Below, piece after piece: positions 1-8,207 of a stretch of DNA of 30,105 nucleotides. The position numbers and the translations under genes are program-made. The DNA comes from CAZJBS01 sp964544475 (lineage in GTDB: Bacteria; CLD3; SB21). The notes under the pieces are model-generated. The model searched no databases. It was given only the letters and a program-made list of their open reading frames with translations, and had not been told where the DNA came from. Every line of letters begins with the position of its first letter. Position 1 is the first letter of the stretch. Location: the NCBI GenBank assembly GCA_964544475.1, contig CAZJBS010000036.1, forward strand, positions 1 to 30,105, in the 5' to 3' direction.

Positions 1-15
1 CGGTCAGAGAAAAAG

Positions 16-1188
16 CTATTTGTAAGCCGGAATACCGGTCACGCTTTCACCGATGATGAGCCCGTGAATGTCGTGGGTTCCTTCGTACGTCTTGACCGAC
101 TCCAGATTCATCATGTGCCGGATCACCGGGTATTCGTCGATGATGCCGTTGGCGCCCAGCATTTCTCTGGCCATCCGGGCGATATCCAACGCCATGGCCA
201 CGTTATTCCGTTTGGCCATTGACACGTGATTAAACTTGTACGTGCCTTTGTCTTTCAGGCGCCCGAGTTGGAGGACCAGAAACTGAGCCTTCGTAATTTC
301 GGTGATCATGTGCGCGAGTTTTTCCTGAATCAGCTGGAAACTCCCGATGGGCTTGCCGAACTGGATTCGATGGAGTGAATAATTCAGCGCGCAGTCGTAA
401 CAGGCCATCGCCGCGCCGATCGCGCCCCACGCAATGCCGTAACGCGCCTGCGTGAGACAGCTTAGCGGGGATTTCAAACCCTTGCTCTTTGGAAGCAGAT
501 TCTCCTCCGGAATCCGGCAATCCTGGAAAACAAGCTCGCTGGTCACCGACGCCCGCAGTGAAAACTTGCCTTTCATTTCAGGCGCCGAAAATCCCTTCGT
601 GCCTTTCTCAACCAAAAATCCGCGAATTTCGCCGTCCAGCTTGGCCCACACGACCGCGACATCGGCCACCGTGCCGTTGGTGATCCACATCTTGGCGCCA
701 TTCAAAACATACTGCTTTCCGTCTTTCACCGCGCGCGTGATCATCCCGCCCGGGTCCGAACCGAAGTCAGGTTCGGTCAAACCAAAACAGCCGATCTTCT
801 CGCCCGTCGCCAATTTCGGCAGCCAATGCCGGCGGTGTTCTTCCGATCCAAATTCGTATATCGGATACATCACGAGCGAACCCTGGACGGAGGCAAAACT
901 GCGAACGCCGCTGTCTCCGCGTTCGAGCTCCTGCATGATCAGACCATAGGCCACGTTATTCATGCCGGCGCAACCGTATTCTTCAGGCAGATTGGCCCCG
1001 AAAACACCCAGTTCCGCCATGGGCTTGATGGTATCGCTCGGGTACGTGCTGTTGCGATTGTGATGTTCGATCACGGGGATGATCTTGTCGTCCACAAATT
1101 CGCGCACGGTATCCCTCGTGAGTCGTTCCTCTTCGCTCAACAGACTGTCAAAATCCATGTAGTCGACGCCCTTGAATTTGGCCGCCAT
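16..1188 (-). CDS. gcdH: Glutaryl-CoA dehydrogenase (acyl-CoA dehydrogenase family)
   Basis: FAD-dependent enzyme that oxidises and decarboxylates glutaryl-CoA to crotonyl-CoA in lysine, tryptophan and aromatic-acid breakdown. The 390-residue length fits the family. The acyl-CoA dehydrogenase signature CFGLTEPDFGSDP (about 134-146) and the C-terminal YEGTHDIH with the expected catalytic base Glu369 are visible. Residues that bind the distal carboxylate in characterised glutaryl-CoA dehydrogenases are also present: Arg96 and Ser100 in GVRSFASVQ, plus Glu89 in ELER, the position linked to decarboxylation in the human enzyme. This makes the assignment more specific than generic acyl-CoA dehydrogenase. 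The ATG is preceded by GAGGAG five bases upstream. It is the last gene of the minus-strand run in this window, about 87 bases after the DUF3754 gene. No electron-transfer flavoprotein or other pathway gene is visible, so the pathway is inferred. Confidence 0.93.
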   Translation of the reverse strand: MAAKFKGVDYMDFDSLLSEEERLTRDTVREFVDDKIIPVIEHHNRNSTYPSDTIKPMAELGVFGANLPEEYGCAGMNNVAYGLIMQELERGDSGVRSFASVQGSLVMYPIYEFGSEEHRRHWLPKLATGEKIGCFGLTEPDFGSDPGGMITRAVKDGKQYVLNGAKMWITNGTVADVAVVWAKLDGEIRGFLVEKGTKGFSAPEMKGKFSLRASVTSELVFQDCRIPEENLLPKSKGLKSPLSCLTQARYGIAWGAIGAAMACYDCALNYSLHRIQFGKPIGSFQLIQEKLAHMITEITKAQFLVLQLGRLKDKGTYKFNHVSMAKRNNVAMALDIARMAREMLGANGIIDEYPVIRHMMNLESVKTYEGTHDIHGLIIGESVTGIPAYK

Positions 1189-1275
1189 ATCAACTCCTCG
1201 ATGGTGGAATATTCAACGTTGCAAAAACTTGCCGAAAGTAAGGAATGGGAAAGTCAATTTCAATTGGTAATGTCG

Positions 1276-2589
1276 TCAGCGGGACGGCGTTTGGGGATTG
1301 TAGGAGAATACATTGTCCCACAGATAGTCGATGAGTTCGTTGGCTTTGGCGATTTCCAGGACATGGCATCGGCCGTCCCCGCCCACGGTCAGAAGCGCTT
1401 GTTGGGACGTCTTCAAGTCCAGCAGGCCGGTGAAGGCCTTGTCGATATCGAAATCCAGTTTCTTTCCAAATCTCGTGTCCATCCAGTCTTCGATCTGCGT
1501 GTCCAGGGCGGCCTTGGTGAGGCCCTTGTGCGTCAGCAGGAAATAATAGACCAGTATGATCTCTTTGGTTTCCTCCTCTTCCGCCTCGTCCACCAGGCGA
1601 TGGAAGACGCCGGCATTACAGTCGAGGCTCTTGAAAAATAGGGTATCCGTGACATTCTTGAGAAACTTGAGACGCTTGTTCTTGTAATTCATGTACTGCT
1701 TGAAAGCATAACTGCCGAGCATGAACCCCACCGACAGCAGGGCGGTCAGAATCGGAAATAAGTTATTCATGGCTTCTTCGCTGGCGCCCCATTTTGCAGC
1801 CGCCGCCGGACCTATGGTAAAAAAGACGATGATGCCGACGATCAAAAGCAGGTTGGGTAGTGTCTTCATGACAATCGGCACCAGGGCCCCCACCGCAGGG
1901 ACGCCGAATTGAAGGATATCCTTCCAGTTCATGCTCACATCGACATTCGGAAAGAGAATATCGATGTCGAATTTTGGAATCTTCTTGTAAAGGTAGACGT
2001 ACATCTTGCCCGGGGTAAAATTCAGGGCCTCCGGTTTTTGCTTCTTACCGACAAAATGGGCGGCCGGTTTGAACTTGAGCATCAGAACGACTCTTTCGAA
2101 CGCCTCAAATCGCCGCTCCCTCTTCTTGAAAAAACGGCGAACGGTGACGCGTTCTTCGCTCGATCCGCGATGAAAGAACAGCACTCGCCCCTCTTCGTAG
2201 TCATCAAAATCCACGTCCGTATTGAGGGGAATCAACGATTCCGTGCCAAACGCCGCCCGCAATTCGTCCTGGCTCAACCTGGCATAGTTGGCGCTTTCCA
2301 GTACGGCGACAAACAAGTCGACCAACCGCTGCTCCATTTTCCTCTGTTCTTCGTCGGTGGGTTGCCGGAGCATCTCCGTGGCCGAATCCGGATCCAGGGG
2401 GGCAAAAAGGTCCTTCAAAAGTTCAAGATGTTTCTGGAAACGGAAATGATAAAACGCGGCGAGGATTTCACAAAAACGGGTAAAGGACGTCCGGTCGTCT
2501 TCCGAAAGTCTGCCGTCTTCCAGGCACATCCGGACCAGATCGCTTCGCCGGTACGGTATGAAGGACTCACGATCGCGAAAAGAGGCCAT
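1276..2589 (-). CDS. DUF3754 / TMEM143-like membrane protein
   Basis: Protein of about 437 residues with an N-terminal soluble part starting MASFRDRESFIPYRRSD, resembling the FIP-R-L opening of the DUF3754 (TMEM143) family. A middle part contains YKKIPKFDIDILFPNV, the family's conserved block before the membrane region. Two or three hydrophobic helices follow (around VGALVPIVMKTLPNLLLIVGIIVFF and LFPILTALLSVGFMLGSY), then a soluble C-terminal domain. Biochemical function is unknown for this family, including its eukaryotic mitochondrial members. I chose the ATG at 2589, preceded by AAAGG. The frame stays open upstream to a TTG at 2694, which would overlap the receptor gene, and the extra residues do not look family-like. 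A perfect TATAAT lies over the stop codon of the upstream receptor gene and could give this gene its own transcript. Confidence 0.8.
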   Translation of the reverse strand: MASFRDRESFIPYRRSDLVRMCLEDGRLSEDDRTSFTRFCEILAAFYHFRFQKHLELLKDLFAPLDPDSATEMLRQPTDEEQRKMEQRLVDLFVAVLESANYARLSQDELRAAFGTESLIPLNTDVDFDDYEEGRVLFFHRGSSEERVTVRRFFKKRERRFEAFERVVLMLKFKPAAHFVGKKQKPEALNFTPGKMYVYLYKKIPKFDIDILFPNVDVSMNWKDILQFGVPAVGALVPIVMKTLPNLLLIVGIIVFFTIGPAAAAKWGASEEAMNNLFPILTALLSVGFMLGSYAFKQYMNYKNKRLKFLKNVTDTLFFKSLDCNAGVFHRLVDEAEEEETKEIILVYYFLLTHKGLTKAALDTQIEDWMDTRFGKKLDFDIDKAFTGLLDLKTSQQALLTVGGDGRCHVLEIAKANELIDYLWDNVFSYNPQTPSR

Positions 2590-2665
2590 GGCCTTTGAAA
2601 CGATTGATTGAGGATTCTTACAGCAATCTAAGGGCGGACCGCCGAAAAGCCAAGTGGATTTTCCA

Positions 2666-4687
2666 TCAATTATACAATTTCCAGATAATCCCAAAGCGCC
2701 ATTGCTGCCGCGTCACGTCGTAGCCATCCAGCAGCGTAAACCTTGACCGGAAGATGTTCTCCGCTTCATAGACCAATTGAAAATCCCCGATCTCGGCGGT
2801 CGCGCGTGTCTTGAAAAGCCACCCCCCGCGGGCGTTGCGCGGCGTCGCATAATATATCTGAGGCGCATCCTGAAATGTGTACCCCTCGTGCGATCCATCA
2901 TAACTCACCGCCAGGAATCCTGTCAGTTTCATGTTCTTTCGAATCGTCCAGAATTCGGTATAGCCGGTGAACATGGCGCGAAAGGCGGGAATTCCCCGCC
3001 GCACGGACTGGACGGCCTGAAACACCGCCGGACGGAATGAGAAATCAAAAACGAGAACCCGTTTGGCCAGCCGCAACTCGGCGCCGGCGATCGTCACGTC
3101 CTCGCCGTTCTCTATATGGATCGTCATGCTGTCCGTATTGAAATACGAGGGCGTATACACGATGGGACGCATCACGCGGTGAACAAAACCCCCAAGCGTC
3201 GTACGGTCGAACACAAGAAATCGGGAGCCCCTCACACCGCCGTTCAAAGACGTTATGGCTTCCTTCCGGATGGCGTCCGCGTCAACATAGCTGATGAACG
3301 GATATCCCGGAATACGATCGGGTTCTGCGGCACGGCCGGACTGCCGGTCCGCCCAGAGCACGTCGTTGAAAGAAGGGAAGGCCTCCGAATAGCCCGCATT
3401 CATAAAAACAGACCAGCCCGATCCGGTGGACGCCGCGGCATTGAGACTCGCGTTTCGGGAGCCGGCAAACTCCGAGTGCCGGTCGAACCGCGCCGAAGGT
3501 TCCAGGCTGAAACCATGCCAGACCATCCGATCGGCCACATACACGCCGTAGGTCGAAAACAAATTTCGTGACGTCTCGATACGATCCAGAGACTGACGCC
3601 GGTAGGCGGCGCCCGTACGGATATGATGAATGCCGATCCTCGCGCCATACGTCATTTCGAATCCGACGGCGCTGGTTTGGTACGACGTGGGAATAACCGT
3701 TGATTCGAAATTTCGTGAAATCCGTTCGATGGATGTAAAATACATTCGAGATTCCAGCATGGACGTCGGCGCCTGGCGGGTCAAACTGAAGTGATAGTCG
3801 TCCCGAACGTCCTTCCGCAAACCGCCGACGGTTGTGAATTCGTACAGGTTGCGATCTCCGAAACGATTTCGCCCGTAGGCGTCAAACCGGTCCTTGTCGG
3901 ACTGCGCGTAGAACGAGATGGCCCAATCTTCGCTGATCCGATAACGTGCGCCGCCAAAAAGAATACGGCCCGCATACCGCGTCCTTTGAATGTCACTTAT
4001 GAACCCCCCCGAAAGACCCTGCCGCGTCTGTTCCCCCGGTGTTTTCTTCGAGGATCCTCCGGCAAAAATCTGCATCCGTTCTCCGAGACCGCGGCCGAAA
4101 TACACGCCGATGTCCTCGTAGGAACTGAATACGGACCGGAATTTCAGCGACGTGACGGCTTTGTCCGGTGGCAGACGACGCGAGATGATGCGAATGGTAC
4201 CGGCGGAGCCCTGGGCGCCGTACCATCCGGCGGCATGACCCCGGTAAACTTCGACGCGCTCGATGTTCTCCAATGAAATGGTGTTCAGGTTGAGCCAACT
4301 AACATCCGGCTCATTGAGAGGTACGTCGTCCAGCAAAACCATCCATCGGGTGTTTGGCAGGCCGTTGAACGACGCTGTGATGGGCTTGCCATAACTGCCA
4401 AGATCGTGGACGTAAAATCCCTGGAGGTACCACAGAAAATCCGCGAAATCGCCATGATAATATTTCATCAATTCATCATGGGAGAGAACACGTTCGAGAA
4501 ACAGAGTATCCGAAAACCACGCCGTTCGCTGGCTGTCGTTCATGGCGATGAAATCCGTGATGGAGGCGGGCGGCGGGAGCGAATCCGGCTGGGCCATTGC
4601 CGAGTCCATGCCGGGCGCCTGAGCAAACGATCCGTACGCTGTGAATAACCAGATAAGGAAGAGAACCAGCCTGCGCATGGGCATCAT
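2666..4687 (-). CDS. TonB-dependent outer-membrane receptor
   Basis: Outer-membrane gated channel for energy-dependent uptake of a scarce ligand. The 673-residue protein begins with a signal peptide (MMPMRRLVLFLIWLFTAYGSFAQ). A plug domain follows at roughly 60-170, with the typical ERVEVYRGHAAGWYGAQGSAGTIRIISR ending split here as ERVEVYRG...YGAQGSAG...IRIISR, then a barrel rich in alternating aromatic residues. There is no N-terminal carboxypeptidase-like or STN domain, so a SusC-type role is unlikely. The architecture is closer to small BtuB/siderophore-type receptors, but the substrate cannot be read from sequence. It ends in Leu-Tyr-Asn rather than the usual terminal Phe/Trp. It follows the POT-like transporter by 33 bases on the same strand. 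ATG codons at 4687, 4684 and 4678 are all possible starts, and none has a strong ribosome-binding site. Confidence 0.88.
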   Translation of the reverse strand: MMPMRRLVLFLIWLFTAYGSFAQAPGMDSAMAQPDSLPPPASITDFIAMNDSQRTAWFSDTLFLERVLSHDELMKYYHGDFADFLWYLQGFYVHDLGSYGKPITASFNGLPNTRWMVLLDDVPLNEPDVSWLNLNTISLENIERVEVYRGHAAGWYGAQGSAGTIRIISRRLPPDKAVTSLKFRSVFSSYEDIGVYFGRGLGERMQIFAGGSSKKTPGEQTRQGLSGGFISDIQRTRYAGRILFGGARYRISEDWAISFYAQSDKDRFDAYGRNRFGDRNLYEFTTVGGLRKDVRDDYHFSLTRQAPTSMLESRMYFTSIERISRNFESTVIPTSYQTSAVGFEMTYGARIGIHHIRTGAAYRRQSLDRIETSRNLFSTYGVYVADRMVWHGFSLEPSARFDRHSEFAGSRNASLNAAASTGSGWSVFMNAGYSEAFPSFNDVLWADRQSGRAAEPDRIPGYPFISYVDADAIRKEAITSLNGGVRGSRFLVFDRTTLGGFVHRVMRPIVYTPSYFNTDSMTIHIENGEDVTIAGAELRLAKRVLVFDFSFRPAVFQAVQSVRRGIPAFRAMFTGYTEFWTIRKNMKLTGFLAVSYDGSHEGYTFQDAPQIYYATPRNARGGWLFKTRATAEIGDFQLVYEAENIFRSRFTLLDGYDVTRQQWRFGIIWKLYN
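2669..2674 (-). promoter_or_regulatory. Candidate -10 element for the DUF3754 gene
   Basis: An exact TATAAT (minus strand) is formed by the last two sense codons of the TonB receptor gene, immediately before its stop. Initiation about 7 bases downstream would leave a leader of roughly 70 bases before the ATG at 2589. The matching -35 is poor (a TTTGGG 15 bases upstream), so this is only suggestive. Confidence 0.25.
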
Positions 4688-4720
4688 CTTCGAAGGGACC
4701 TTAAGATCCCCTCTAATGGC

Positions 4721-5986
4721 CTATTTCTTTTCCATTTTGCCGATTACAAGATTATAAACCGCCATCAGCAGCGTTGCGGCGACGCCGACGCCGAACAAAA
4801 CAAAAAAGACCGCCCCAGGGTTCGACGTGTGTTTGGCCGTTTCATACATCCAGCCGCCCAGGGGATCCCCGACAAAAAGCGCAATCGCGATCGGAAGAAA
4901 TGCATAACCCTGAAAAAGGCCTTGTTGTCCCGGAGGGGCAATTTCGGAAATATACTCATAATACCTCGGAGCCTGCATGATCTCACCGAGCGCAAAGGCG
5001 ACGATGCCGGCCACAATCGTCGGTATACTCGGATACAAGCCGATGATGAGCCAGCACAAACTCGACACCGCAAATCCGGCCAGGATCGCCGTGCGCGTAT
5101 GGATATGCTTGGTCATGTAATTGACCGGAATCTGAAGCAAAATGATGGCGCCGGCGGCAGACCACGATTGAATGATCTCATACGGCGCGTGCGGATCGAT
5201 AAAATCAATGATGTAGTACGGCAGAACGATGAACTCCTGCCAGAACATGATCCAATAGAGGGAGAAAAGAAGAAGCAGGATCATGAATTTGAGATTGCCG
5301 AGCACAAGGAACAGATTGGCAATTTTCTTGCCGAGGGATTCCGTGACTTCCGTGATCTCGCCCTTCACTTCTTTGAATAACAGAATATTCACGACCAGCA
5401 TGGCGAAACAGCTGATGGAAGATACAACGTACACGAATTCCATCCCAAAGCTGTCGCGAACAAAATAGGCTATGGTTGGTCCGATGGCGGCTCCAATATT
5501 GACCAGCCAGTAATAGATGGCGTAACCCAGCGATTTCGTCTCCGGCTTCGACGTCATGGCGACGGTTCCGAGCACCGACGGCTTAATGAAGGAACCGCCA
5601 ACCGCCGTAAAAAACAGAAAGGCAACCAACAGCCAATACGACGAGGCATTGGCATAAAGCCCGGCAAAGGCCGTCATGCCAACCGAACCGACAAGAAAAT
5701 AGCCCAATCCGAGAATGCTGAACGCTATGGAGAATGCATTCTTGAAGCCCCATTTGTCCGCCAGCGTGCCGCCAACAATCGGCAGCAAATAAATCATGCC
5801 GCCGAAGACGCCGGACAACTGACCGGCCTCCGATTCGCTGAAACCCAGCCGGTCGCGCAGATAAAGACTCATAACGATTTTTTGTCCGTAAAACGCCAGA
5901 CGTTCGAAGAGTTCCATGCCATTGGCGACCCAGAAAGTGGGATGGAAGCCTTCGCGGAGTTTGTTGATCGCGGACGATGAATTCAC
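4721..5986 (-). CDS. POT/PTR-like major facilitator transporter
   Basis: Inner-membrane transporter of 421 residues with about twelve hydrophobic helices. Near the N-terminus, ELFERLAFYG matches the ExxERFxYYG proton-coupling motif of the proton-dependent oligopeptide transporter (POT/PTR) family. It is followed by GGTLADKWG, the loop 2-3 motif, and SLGYAIYYWLVNIGAAIGP, which parallels the POT 'FYxxINLGA' segment. It is shorter than classical POT proteins (about 450-600 residues), so it is a divergent member, and peptide transport is an inference. The start is a GTG with GGGAGGA eight bases upstream, a convincing ribosome-binding site. It lies 46 bases after the HEAT-repeat gene and 33 bases before the TonB receptor, so an outer- plus inner-membrane uptake pair is possible. 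Confidence 0.8.
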   Translation of the reverse strand: MNSSSAINKLREGFHPTFWVANGMELFERLAFYGQKIVMSLYLRDRLGFSESEAGQLSGVFGGMIYLLPIVGGTLADKWGFKNAFSIAFSILGLGYFLVGSVGMTAFAGLYANASSYWLLVAFLFFTAVGGSFIKPSVLGTVAMTSKPETKSLGYAIYYWLVNIGAAIGPTIAYFVRDSFGMEFVYVVSSISCFAMLVVNILLFKEVKGEITEVTESLGKKIANLFLVLGNLKFMILLLLFSLYWIMFWQEFIVLPYYIIDFIDPHAPYEIIQSWSAAGAIILLQIPVNYMTKHIHTRTAILAGFAVSSLCWLIIGLYPSIPTIVAGIVAFALGEIMQAPRYYEYISEIAPPGQQGLFQGYAFLPIAIALFVGDPLGGWMYETAKHTSNPGAVFFVLFGVGVAATLLMAVYNLVIGKMEKK

Positions 5987-6032
5987 GCGGTAATCCTCCC
6001 GTTGGAAATGGTTAAGTGGTCAGGTTGTGGAC

Positions 6033-6681
6033 TCAGGCGCCGTCACCGAAAATCTGTTTTTGACGCGCCTCCCGAAGCCGGCGCTGATTGCGTTCATCCA
6101 GACCGACAATGTCGTCAAGGCTCATGAACGCCGCGATGCACACGTGCTTGTTCTCATCCCTCGACAGGGTCATCAGCGTTTCATACACGGCTTTCGGAAC
6201 GCTCTCCCGGCCTCCAAAAACAAGACCGAGCGCGTTCGCACAGGACTCCCGGCAATTCCAGTGTGTGTGCGTACAACCCTTCATTAGAAATTCGACCGCG
6301 TCCGTGTGCCCGTGCGTGGCTATTCGCGCCACCGCCTCCACGCCGGTCATGCCCAGGTCGTCCGGCCCGTCCGGATGAAGTTCGAATCGCTGAAGCGTAT
6401 AATGCTGTAGGAACTGCAAAGCATCCGGTCCGCCGATTTTGCCCAGGGCCACCAAAATCTGCTGTTCCATGTCGGCATCGATACGATCGGCATGATGGGC
6501 ATCGGTGAAGAAATTGATCAAAAGAGAAGTGCCGTCNNNNNNNNNNNNNNNNNNNNNNNNNNNNNNNNNNNNNNNNNNNNNNNNNNNNNNNNNNNNNNNN
6601 NNNNNNNNNNNNNNNNNNNNNNNNNNNNNNNNNNNNTTCGGAGTCGTCAAAGGTTTCCGGATCTTCCGATTCGTAGGTCAT
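6033..6681 (-). CDS. HEAT-repeat protein (interrupted by assembly gap)
   Basis: The N-terminus (ATG at 6681, MTYESEDPETFDDSE, strongly acidic) and a 167-residue C-terminal part are separated by 100 N. The C-terminal part shows tandem helical repeats of HEAT type: MEQQILVALGKIGGPDALQFL, then VEAVARIATHGHTDAVEFLMKG, then NCRESCANALGLVFGG with VYETLMTLSRDE, then HVCIAAFMSLDDIVG. Such solenoids usually serve as protein-binding scaffolds, and no catalytic motif is visible. With exactly 100 missing bases the two halves are out of frame by one. The true gap must therefore be a multiple of three if the gene is intact. The gene starts 18 bases after the marC-like stop with no clear ribosome-binding site. 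The partner is unknown. Confidence 0.7.
6537..6636. other. Assembly gap (100 N)
   Basis: Run of exactly 100 N inside the HEAT-repeat gene. The length is a placeholder. Reading-frame logic says the true missing length is divisible by three. Confidence 0.99.
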
Positions 6682-6699
6682 AGGATTTTGGTTATGGGA

Positions 6700-7320
6700 T
6701 TACGCGCCGCTTTTCATTACTTCCATGATGCCCATGCGGACCATCATGACACCGATGGCCGCCAGCAGAATGGTCACCACTTTGGCAATGCCCTTCGCGC
6801 CGCTCTTGCCGGTGATCCGCAGAATGTGGTGTGAATACTTCAAGGCAGTATAGAGAATCATCATGTTAATTACAACAGCGGAAACCGTCGGTCCGATGCC
6901 GTACGTATCGTTGGAAATCATGATGGTCGTCAGCAGGGCAGGTCCGACGATGAGCGGAATACCAATGGGCACAATGCCGATCGTCGGCGCGTGGTGGATC
7001 AACAGCTCCGACGCCTCGTCGCGCACTTCGCTGGTCTTTCGTTCTTCGGTCGAATTCAAAAGGTCATTGATGGCGATCGCAAAAAGAATGATGCCGCCGG
7101 CAATTTTGAAATCGCTCATCGTGATGCCGAGAAATGAAAATACGGCCTGCCCCAGCGCCAGAAAACCCGAACTGACGAGCAGGGCCGTTAAAACCGATTG
7201 GCGAAGAACCCGGTTCTTGGTGGCCTCCGGCGTGTTTTCGGTGAGCGCCAGGTACACCGGAATGATCCCGATAATATCCATGGCCACAAAAATCGGGATG
7301 AGAGCCAGCACGTAATCCAT
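6700..7320 (-). CDS. MarC-family integral membrane protein
   Basis: A 206-residue protein with about six hydrophobic helices, matching the MarC (UPF0056) family in length and pattern. It has the N-terminal IPIFVAMDIIGIIPVYLALT segment, the central GGIILFAIAINDL helix, and the family's PIGIPLIVGPALLTTIMI block in the second half. The proteins were once linked to multiple antibiotic resistance because of gene position in E. coli, but that role was not supported, and the true substrate is unknown. The ATG is only two bases after the murI stop (TGA-CG-ATG), so translation is probably coupled. The HEAT-repeat gene follows after 18 bases. The family call is secure and the function is not known. Confidence 0.9.
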   Translation of the reverse strand: MDYVLALIPIFVAMDIIGIIPVYLALTENTPEATKNRVLRQSVLTALLVSSGFLALGQAVFSFLGITMSDFKIAGGIILFAIAINDLLNSTEERKTSEVRDEASELLIHHAPTIGIVPIGIPLIVGPALLTTIMISNDTYGIGPTVSAVVINMMILYTALKYSHHILRITGKSGAKGIAKVVTILLAAIGVMMVRMGIMEVMKSGA

Positions 7321-7322
7321 CG

Positions 7323-8207
7323 TCAGAAACCCATCACTTCGACGTTGACGACATCCAAATGATCGATCGGCGACCCCAGGAACATCTCACCGACCCTCTC
7401 GAAGTTCTTCGGCAGGTCGGTCACAAAGAACCGATGCGGCGCGCTTAACGGTGCGGGGTTGAGCAAATGGTGGCCCTCCAGCACCCGGCGGGCCCGTTTG
7501 GCCGTCTCCACTCCGGAGTCAATCAGGGTCACCGGCTTGTTCAGGATGGCCTGGATCGAGTGGCCGATGGTTTCGCTGAGCACGGGATAGTGCGTGCAAC
7601 CCATCACCAGCGTGTCGATCCCGGTATTCGCAAAAACAGCCAGATATTCGTCACACACGCGGCGGGTCACGTCATGATGCGTCCACCCTTCCTCCGCCAG
7701 CGGAACCAGGAGCGGACAAGGGCTCGCCGTTACGTGAATCGCCGGATCCAAACCCGTTATCGTCGTCGTATAGGACCGGCTGTTGACCGTCGTGTGCGTC
7801 CCGATGATGCCGACGTGTTTGTTGACGGTTCTTTCGACCGCCGCCATGGCCCCCGGCTCGATCACGCCAATGACCGGAATCCGGAACATATGCGCAATGA
7901 ACGACAACGCCACAGCCGAAGCCGTGTTGCACGCGATGATGATCATCTTGACGTTGTGTTCCAGAAGAAAAAGGCAGCTCTGCAGTGTGAATGCTTTGAT
8001 GGTGCGGTCGCTTTTCGTACCGTAAGGTACGCGTGCCGTGTCTCCCAGATAGATGATCGGTTCGTTCGGCAACTGGCGCATCAGCTCTTTCACCACCGTC
8101 AGCCCGCCGATGCCGGAGTCAAAAACACCAATCGGTCCCGGCAATCCGGCGTCCTGGATCTGCTTCGTCTGATGGGCGGGCGTGGGCTGATGAACGGAGC
8201 GGCTCAT
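7323..8207 (-). CDS. murI: Glutamate racemase
   Basis: Converts L-glutamate to D-glutamate for peptidoglycan, in the cytoplasm. The 294-residue protein has all expected blocks: IGVFDSGIGGLTV with the acidic Asp30, YLGDTARVPYGTKS, the first catalytic cysteine Cys93 in ACNTASA, and the second, Cys204, in MGCTHYP followed by His206. The chosen ATG at 8207 forms an ATGA overlap with the stop of the upstream response regulator. The frame remains open further upstream, but those residues are not MurI-like. About 25 residues precede the conserved GVFDSG, slightly longer than usual. In E. coli, N-terminal extensions of MurI take part in regulation by UDP-MurNAc-Ala; whether that applies here is unknown. 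Coupling to a two-component regulator is unusual. Confidence 0.95.
   Translation of the reverse strand: MSRSVHQPTPAHQTKQIQDAGLPGPIGVFDSGIGGLTVVKELMRQLPNEPIIYLGDTARVPYGTKSDRTIKAFTLQSCLFLLEHNVKMIIIACNTASAVALSFIAHMFRIPVIGVIEPGAMAAVERTVNKHVGIIGTHTTVNSRSYTTTITGLDPAIHVTASPCPLLVPLAEEGWTHHDVTRRVCDEYLAVFANTGIDTLVMGCTHYPVLSETIGHSIQAILNKPVTLIDSGVETAKRARRVLEGHHLLNPAPLSAPHRFFVTDLPKNFERVGEMFLGSPIDHLDVVNVEVMGF

Noticed and set aside
826..1641. Plus-strand open frame crossing the spacer between the acyl-CoA dehydrogenase and DUF3754 genes
   Set aside because: The product has no family-like features and overlaps two solid genes on the other strand.
1909..2598. Plus-strand open frame opposite the DUF3754 gene
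   Set aside because: Antisense shadow. The minus-strand protein has conserved family blocks over the same bases.
4695..4710. Near-palindrome GGGACCTTAAGATCCC between the transporter and the TonB receptor
   Set aside because: Two mismatches, no T tail and only one copy. It could be an operator but nothing supports a specific regulator.
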